Assembly (NCBI RefSeq): GCF_900113445.1
Contig: NZ_FOPJ01000002.1
Span: 1 to 52,994 of the forward strand
From: Corynebacterium spheniscorum
GTDB taxonomy: Bacteria > Actinomycetota > Actinomycetes > Mycobacteriales > Mycobacteriaceae
DNA length: 52,994 nt
Direction of reading: 5' to 3'
Below the pieces are notes generated by a model. It had not been told where the DNA came from. It made no database searches and saw only the letters and a list, made by a program, of their open reading frames with translations. Below are positions 52,593-52,994 of the stretch, one piece after another; position 1 is the first letter of the stretch, and the number at the start of each line of letters is the position of its first letter. The position numbers and the translations under genes were made by a program.

Positions 52593-52994
52593 GTGTTCCC
52601 CGCGAAAGCGGGGATGATCCGTACCACGGCGGCACCGTGTTCCACTACATCGCGGTGTTCCCCGCGAAAGCGGGGATGATCCTGGATTTTGCGAGTGCAC
52701 CTAGCTGCACCACACGGTGTTCCCCGCGAAAGCGGGGATGATCCCTGTGACCCGTGAGCTGGAGGCCGTGAAGGCGCGGTGTTCCCCGCGAAAGCGGGGA
52801 TGATCCCTGCTCCAGCATGCCCTTGAACTTTGCGAGCTCTGTGTTCCCCGCGAAAGCGGGGATGATCCGAAACGTAGTCCTCCCACGAACGCTGAGTGCC
52901 AAGTGTTCCCCGCGAAAGCGGGGATGATCCTCCGAGACCAAAACCAGCAAGGGGAAGCGCTCTAGTGTTCCCCGCGAAAGCGGGGATGATCCCA
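52593..52994 (+). CRISPR. Type I-E CRISPR array, seven repeats, truncated by the window end
   Basis: A 28-bp repeat, GTGTTCCCCGCG-AAA-GCGGGG-ATGATCC with a CCCCGC/GCGGGG stem, starts at 52593, 52655, 52717, 52779, 52841, 52903 and 52965. All seven copies are identical. The six complete spacers are each 34 nt, giving a constant 62-bp period. The array follows the cas genes on the same strand and continues beyond the window (52993-52994 begin spacer 7). No spacer matches another part of the window by eye. Confidence 0.98.

Noticed and set aside
52645..52950. Minus-strand frames across the CRISPR array
   Set aside because: They read RIIPAFAGNT, DHPRFRGEH and SSPLSRGT, the well-known false translations of I-E repeats.

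Overview
The window is a high-GC actinobacterial chromosome segment, most likely from the genus Corynebacterium. The order rpmJ, nrdH, nrdI, nrdE, gntR-type regulator, ferritin, nrdF, ctaD, serB matches what I know of Corynebacterium genomes. The NrdF, CtaD, SerB, CmtR and CtpG-like proteins all read as corynebacterial or mycobacterial. Many genes lack a Shine-Dalgarno and instead have a TAnnnT hexamer 6-8 nt before the start codon, the leaderless arrangement common in this group. All statements come from reading the sequence; no search was run.

Layout. Positions 1-83 are the 3' end of a 5S rRNA with its terminator, followed by a 435-bp segment bounded by inverted repeats. Housekeeping and transport genes follow to 12.5 kb: a methyltransferase, ilvD, an ABC exporter, two crcB fluoride channel genes, an AGCS symporter, pgm, and a MauE/DoxX plus DsbA-like pair. 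Two identical tRNA-Ala(GGC) genes border a metal-resistance cassette: a CmtR-type sensor and a CtpG-type P-type ATPase whose N-terminus carries an expanded Cys-Cys repeat. From 16.2 to 18.2 kb lie three unrecognised genes. From 18.8 to 22 kb there is a DcuC-family transporter, a nucleoside hydrolase and an SDR.

The most interesting part is 22.0-25.2 kb. On the minus strand an MntR-like manganese sensor is followed by nrdI, nrdF and an NADPH-dependent FMN reductase. The NrdF has three of its metal-binding glutamates replaced by Gln, Ser and Lys. That is the signature of the metal-free, DOPA-radical class Ie ribonucleotide reductase (QSK variant). A complete conventional class Ib set (nrdH, nrdI, nrdE, nrdF with all metal ligands, and a tandem NrdR-box promoter) lies 6-13 kb away. 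Both NrdF proteins end in nearly the same R1-docking tail, so one NrdE probably serves both. The layout suggests a switch between a manganese enzyme and a metal-free enzyme. A zinc-ligand-free L36 gene and a ferritin gene sit in the same neighbourhood.

The right end, 43.3-53.0 kb, is a complete type I-E CRISPR-Cas locus (cas3, cse1, cse2, cas7, cas5, cas6, cas1, cas2) followed by a short leader and a seven-repeat array that runs off the window. Two repeat families also stand out. One is an inverted repeat beginning GGGTTAAGTAGC. The other is a motif beginning GCTTTCCCCGAGA that recurs just after the 3' ends of five genes.
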